A stretch of 64,000 bases of DNA from Symbiotaphrina buchneri. Lineage: Eukaryota; Ascomycota; Symbiotaphrinales; Symbiotaphrinaceae. Positions 59,833-64,000 of this stretch are shown one piece after another; the first letter of the stretch is position 1; each line of letters opens with the position of its first letter. Location of the stretch: NCBI GenBank assembly GCA_001599915.1, contig BCIG01000011.1, positions 372,001 through 436,000 on the forward strand, read 5' to 3'. The notes beneath the pieces are model-generated. The model ran no database searches. It was not told the DNA's origin and saw nothing but the letters and a program-made list of their open reading frames with translations. Position numbers and translations under genes: made by a program.

Positions 59833-62179
59833 ATGGTTCTCAGGATAACCACCTGGAACGGTCAGTGTCGAGTTCTGCGAGCGCTGTGATGTCCTACCCT
59901 CGGCTGACCAGGCATACAGTCAACGGTATCCGGTGAGCAGAAGGCCGTTCGATTGCACAAAGAGGCGATTCGAGCTACATAGTTGACAGTTGCCAATTGC
60001 AGAAATCCATTCGGATACCAGCCATGGAGGCAAACAAGATCCTTCGCCGTACGCTTTGCCCCGCCTTTGTTCGTCGAGTTGCGCAGTTCCTGGCACTGAC
60101 GGCAGATAGGGGATGTTCGATATTCTTCAGGCAGACATAGTCATCATGCAAGAGACGAAAATACAACGAAAGGATCTCAGGGACGATATGGTTCTGGTGC
60201 CTGGGTGGGACTGTTATTTCAGCCTTCCCAAGCATAAAAAGGGTGCGCTTCGAAGGTCGGCGCCGTCCGAAGCTGTGCTGACTTTATTCAGGCTACGCCG
60301 GAGTAGCCATATATACACGCCAATCTATGTGCGCTCCGATCAGGGCGGAAGAAGGCATCACCGGGGTTCTCTGTCCGCCGAACTCTTCTACGGCCTACTA
60401 TGATCTTCCGGACGATCACCAGATTGGAGGTTATCCTACGCCAGAGCAGCTTGCAAGTTGTCCCGTGGATGTAAAGGAGCTTGATTCGGAAGGTCGATGC
60501 GTCATTCTGGAGTTCCCTGCCTTCGTCCTGATAGGTGTCTACAGCCCTGCCAACAGAGACGAATCTCGAGACGATTTCAGACTTAGCTTCGTAGACGCCT
60601 TGGATGCCCGGGTGCGCAATTTGATTGCACAGGGAAAGCGAGTTGTGGTCGCCGGTGACTTGAACATATCCCGCGAACCCATAGATTCTGCTGGCGCGGA
60701 TGACGCCATCCGAAAGCAAGGCATAACCGTCGATGAGTACATCTCAACTCCAGCCAGGCGTGTCTTCAACCAATTACTGCTGGGTGGTAAGGTTGTCGGA
60801 GAAAGAGATAAAGGGAGAGCGGAACCCGTCTTGTGGGACATATGTCGAGGTTTTCATGAAAATAGGAAAGGCATGTTCACCTGCTGGGAACAGAAAATCA
60901 ACGCAAGACCCGGCAACTATGGCTCCAGGATTGACTATGTACTCTGTAGCCTTGACATGAGAGACTGGTTTATCGACTCCAATATCCAAGAGGGTCTGAT
61001 GGTATGCTGCGAGTGAATGAATGGTCTCAAACATTTGCTGATTACTGCAGGGTTCCGACCACTGCCCAGTCTATGCGGTCATCAATGGAAAGATAAAGAG
61101 CGGAGATGGCGAAGTGGATATTCGCGATATCATGAATCCTCATGGTACTTTCGTCAACGGTGTCCGTCTTCGAGATTACTCCTTGAAAGAAGTCCCAGCA
61201 CTTTCAGGTCGATTGATCCCCGAGTTCGACAGGCGACGGAATATACGGGACATGTTCAGCAAGAAACCGAGTTTGTTGAAGAAAATGACCGGTTCTGGCT
61301 GTAATTCAGTGGACGAGAACCTGTCATTGAAAGGCCAAGAGTCTGGATCCCCGTCACCAGCTCCGGCGAGCTATTCTGCCATTGCAGACCTTCCGGCTGA
61401 AGGGTCTACCCTACCTGCATCTGACAGACCAGCAGACTCGAGCATAGACACACCGACTCCTTCGCCTCCGAAAAGCCCACCAAAACCGTTGTCTACCTCG
61501 AAGCGAAGATCCATTGATGCGCACACATCCCGACCGTTGAAACGAAGCAGATCAGGAATGGCTACCTCGGGTAACAACGTTCTTGCATCCCTGAAGGGCC
61601 AACAGAGTCTAAGGAATTTCTTGAAACCTAAGCCTCAAACCGCCACTGTAGAGACACCCGAGGCTGGCCGGCGGCAAAAGACTCAGGACGCAGCAACCCC
61701 AGCATCAGAGGCAGTAGATGACGAACCTGCTATTCAGTCGGATGCGTCGATTGCTTCCCAGCCGGCTATGAGGCAACAGTCCAAGGACACTCTCTCGATG
61801 AGCGGTGCGGCAAACGAATTAGGAGTCGGTCAGGGCGATAAGGCATTGCAGGTCGAGACGAAGGAGGAGTCCGCACCTTTCATCGACCCCATCGCAGCAA
61901 AAGAATCGTGGACCAAGCTCTTTACGAAGCCAGCTGCACCAAGATGCGAGGGACATGACGAGCCGTGCATCACGTTGACGACAAAGAAAGCTGGGATGAA
62001 CTGTGGCCGAGCTTTCTGGATGTGTTCGAGGTTTGTAAACAATCAACTCGGAGGTGACGGAAGGGCTAACTGTACGACATCACAGACCAATCGGCCCTTC
62101 TGGGAAGCAAGAGAAAGGCACGCAATGGCGCTGCCCTACTTTCATTTGGTGCAGTGATTGGAACTCCGGGTCTACATGA
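59833..62179 (+). CDS. APN2: AP endonuclease 2 / DNA lyase (APN2)
   Basis: Seven exons, join(59833..59860, 59920..59932, 60003..60048, 60110..60242, 60292..61001, 61051..62030, 62086..62179), 667 residues. APN2 cuts DNA at abasic sites and trims 3' ends during base excision repair. The exonuclease-endonuclease-phosphatase fold is seen as ITTWNVNGIRNPFG, IVIMQETKI (metal-binding Glu), GVYSPANRD, VAGDLNISREPID and the catalytic GSDHCPVY. Residues about 494-501 (QQSLRNFL) look like a PCNA-binding PIP box. The C-terminal GRF zinc finger is completed by the last exon (CGRAFWMCSRPIGPSG, FIWCSDWNS). Exon 2 is only 13 nt. APN2 converges on MAT1-2-1. Confidence 0.95.
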
Positions 62180-63008
62180 TGGGTTGCATTTGCAGGAGCG
62201 CGCGGCGTAGTCGGTGCAGGATTATTGGGCGTACACGGTTTGCAGCAAGGGGTCACGGACGTGCTGTGGCACCATAGGGTTGGACACTCTTAGTTCGTAT
62301 CTCAAAAGTCCATTACTTCTTGATCAAAGCAAAGATACAGAGAACTTCGCTGTTGCTCCGGACACTTTGTCGTCGCTGTTGCGCTTGCCTTCCTGCTGAA
62401 TTCCCTTTTGGGAATGTCTCCCAACCTCTCGGCTTATTCGACGGCCCACACGCCAGCCACCGTCTTTATCGGCCGTCCATTCAGTGAAGAAAGTGCGCAC
62501 AGGCGGCAGAAGAAAACATGGAAGAGATGAATCTACAGCGCCAAGAATAAATATTTCATGTCAAAGGCTTATGGCCATGTCATTGTATTACTAATTCTAC
62601 CTAAGTCCTAACTACTGTAGAGCATCTGCTGCGTGTAGACACTGAATAGTAAACTGCCATCATAGAAACCACTGCACATCACTTGACATTGTCAGCACAT
62701 CCAGTAGAGGAAGACCAGGAGGCACAACAAGACTATAGTCGAGCTGGCCATCTGTGGAGGTGCACCGGCTGCAGTGGTTTCGAAGTACAGCAGTCGAGAA
62801 GAGCGTTGCAATATCCTAATCAAACCGACGAGCACACCTGGGGCATAACAGGGGACAGCGAGCTTCGAGTGAGATTGAGAAGCGCCATCGAGCCGAAGTG
62901 AATCCATGCAGTGCCATAGATCCACCATGAGCGACTCATCCCTGGGCGAGGACTGGTACCATGTAAGCAGGAATGCACTTGAGGCGGATATAACAATACT
63001 CACTCTGA
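62180..63008. other. Gap between APN2 and MAT1-2-1
   Basis: About 0.83 kb between converging genes. A 103-codon minus-strand frame (62692-63003) has a hydrophobic tail but no family I recognise. No GGTACC cluster. If the idiomorph boundary lies on this side, it should fall here. Confidence 0.4.
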
Positions 63009-64000
63009 TCAGTTCAAGTCGAACGCTTCCTCGATGAGAAAGTCGTCAATGTTGAACGCTTCTTCGGCATCATCCTTCAACCCTTCCCAATCAACAAGAG
63101 CCGAAGTGTAGTATTGATCGAACTGATCCTCTGCACTAAGGCCGGATCCATTGATGGTGGAAACCGGGGGGTCCGGCAACGCCAACAACGGCTGGATGGT
63201 CGTGATTCCACTCTGCCAACACCGCCTCGAAGTCTTCGTCACTCATGGGAAGCTGAACTTGAGTATTGCCGACATCATCCAACCCGATCTTGCCAGTAGG
63301 AAGGCGAGCAATGGTAGAGACAGACGAAGCCGTGGTAGCCTTTTGAGAAGTGCCAGACAAGCTTCCACCAACACTGGCAGCAGCGACAGTGGGAAGAGCG
63401 GGGACAACAGCATCGTTCGAGAGACGAGAGCCAGCCGCCAACTGAGCAGCCTTGCGACGGGTCATGCGACGCTTCTTCTGCGACGGTTTGCGAGGCTGAT
63501 ATTGATACTCAGGATGATCACTGAGATGCTTCTTCTTGACGTCGTTTGCAAGTTCCTTGTAATGGTCCTTGACATCAGAGGTCTCATCTTGCCATTTCTT
63601 GCCGATGATTACAGCTAGCAATTGTAAGCAATGATTGAAGTATTCAGATGCGGAACTTACAAATGTCGTTGTTATGCATGCCTGGATTTTGCTCTCTGAT
63701 GAGGGGGTGATGAGCCTGGCGATACAAAATGAACGCATTGGGAGGCCTCGGGATCTTCGCCTTCTGGGACTTGGACACATGGTCATGGGCTGCAACAGAC
63801 TGTTTGTTGACATTCGTAAGGGACTGTCCCGGTGCAGGAGGTGGCCCATTCTGGGTGTTCATGACCTGGGCGGCGTTCGCAACAGGAGGACGACGAATCA
63901 AGCGAACACAATTGACAGTAGTGTCGTTGAACATAACCACAGCTGTCTTGAAAAATGCGCTGAAGCGTTGTCAGTATGACTTAACAGTTTACAAGGTGGT
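63009..64000 (-). CDS. MAT1-2-1: MAT1-2-1 HMG-box mating-type protein, 5' end beyond the window
   Basis: Partial. An HMG exon runs from an apparent acceptor (63959) to 63661; a 46-bp intron (63615-63660) follows, then an exon from 63614. MAT1-2-1 is the transcription factor that sets one mating identity. The MATA_HMG box reads KIPRPPNAFILYRQ, HPLIREQNPGMHNNDIS, VIIGKKWQDETSD, HYKELANDVKKKHL, DHPEYQYQPRKPS. The intron interrupts a serine codon (T/CT), the position conserved across Pezizomycotina. The 3' end is ambiguous: the frame stops at 63136. A second intron ending near 63120 would instead lead into an acidic tail (…LVDWEG…IDDFLIEEAFDLN) stopping at 63009, which I favour weakly. The N-terminal exon(s) are outside. 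Confidence 0.9.

Noticed and set aside
62692-63003. Possible extra MAT gene (103-codon minus frame with hydrophobic tail)
   Set aside because: No recognised family and no clear start context; I kept it only as a remark in the gap entry.

Overview
The window is nuclear DNA of a filamentous ascomycete, almost certainly a Sordariomycete. The genes are split by many short introns (about 45-90 bp, GT-AG with CTRAY-like branch points). Gene content is typical of Pezizomycotina, and the right end has the conserved mating-type order MAT1-2-1 - APN2 - COX13 - APC5. I cannot name the species. Exon coordinates were assigned by eye from reading frame, splice dinucleotides and remembered family consensus. 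Where I give an exon chain, its phases close and its total length is divisible by three, but no alignment was run.

Left block (1-16.4 kb), dense housekeeping genes: COQ4 (-), SET-domain protein (+), ketopantoate reductase-like (-), RRP47/LRP1 (+), MIX17-type twin CX9C protein (+), UBX protein (-), SURF1/SHY1 (+), CENP-T (-), CMS1 (+), NOP6 (+), RAC1 (-).

Middle (about 17.0-29.9 kb): an extremely AT-rich island with no intact gene. It looks like RIP-mutated (repeat-induced point mutation), nested LTR-retrotransposon fossils: copies of a gag-like region, six copies of an approximately 390-bp LTR-like repeat, and a Ty1/copia remnant whose 3' LTR-like end keeps normal base composition. About 1.4 kb of gene-free, partly repetitive DNA follows.

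Right block (31.3-64 kb): MFS transporter (+), RGD1-type F-BAR/RhoGAP (-), MED12/SRB8 (-), Asterix-like ER protein (+), eIF1/SUI1 (+), EOS1 (-), MBA1/mL45 (+), three-RRM protein (-), CIA30 (+), ADE1 (-), APC5 (+), COX13 (-), APN2 (+), and MAT1-2-1 (-), which runs off the right edge.

Many of the genes serve mitochondria: COQ4, SURF1, MIX17, CIA30, MBA1 and COX13. The most unusual signal is a dispersed TAAGGTAC/GTACCTTA (often palindromic) motif. It is clustered in nearly every intergenic gap that contains a promoter, and almost absent from gaps between converging genes and from the AT island. Other points are very short exons (8, 12, 13 and 23 nt), two apparent GC-AG introns, and stop-free introns whose length is a multiple of three.
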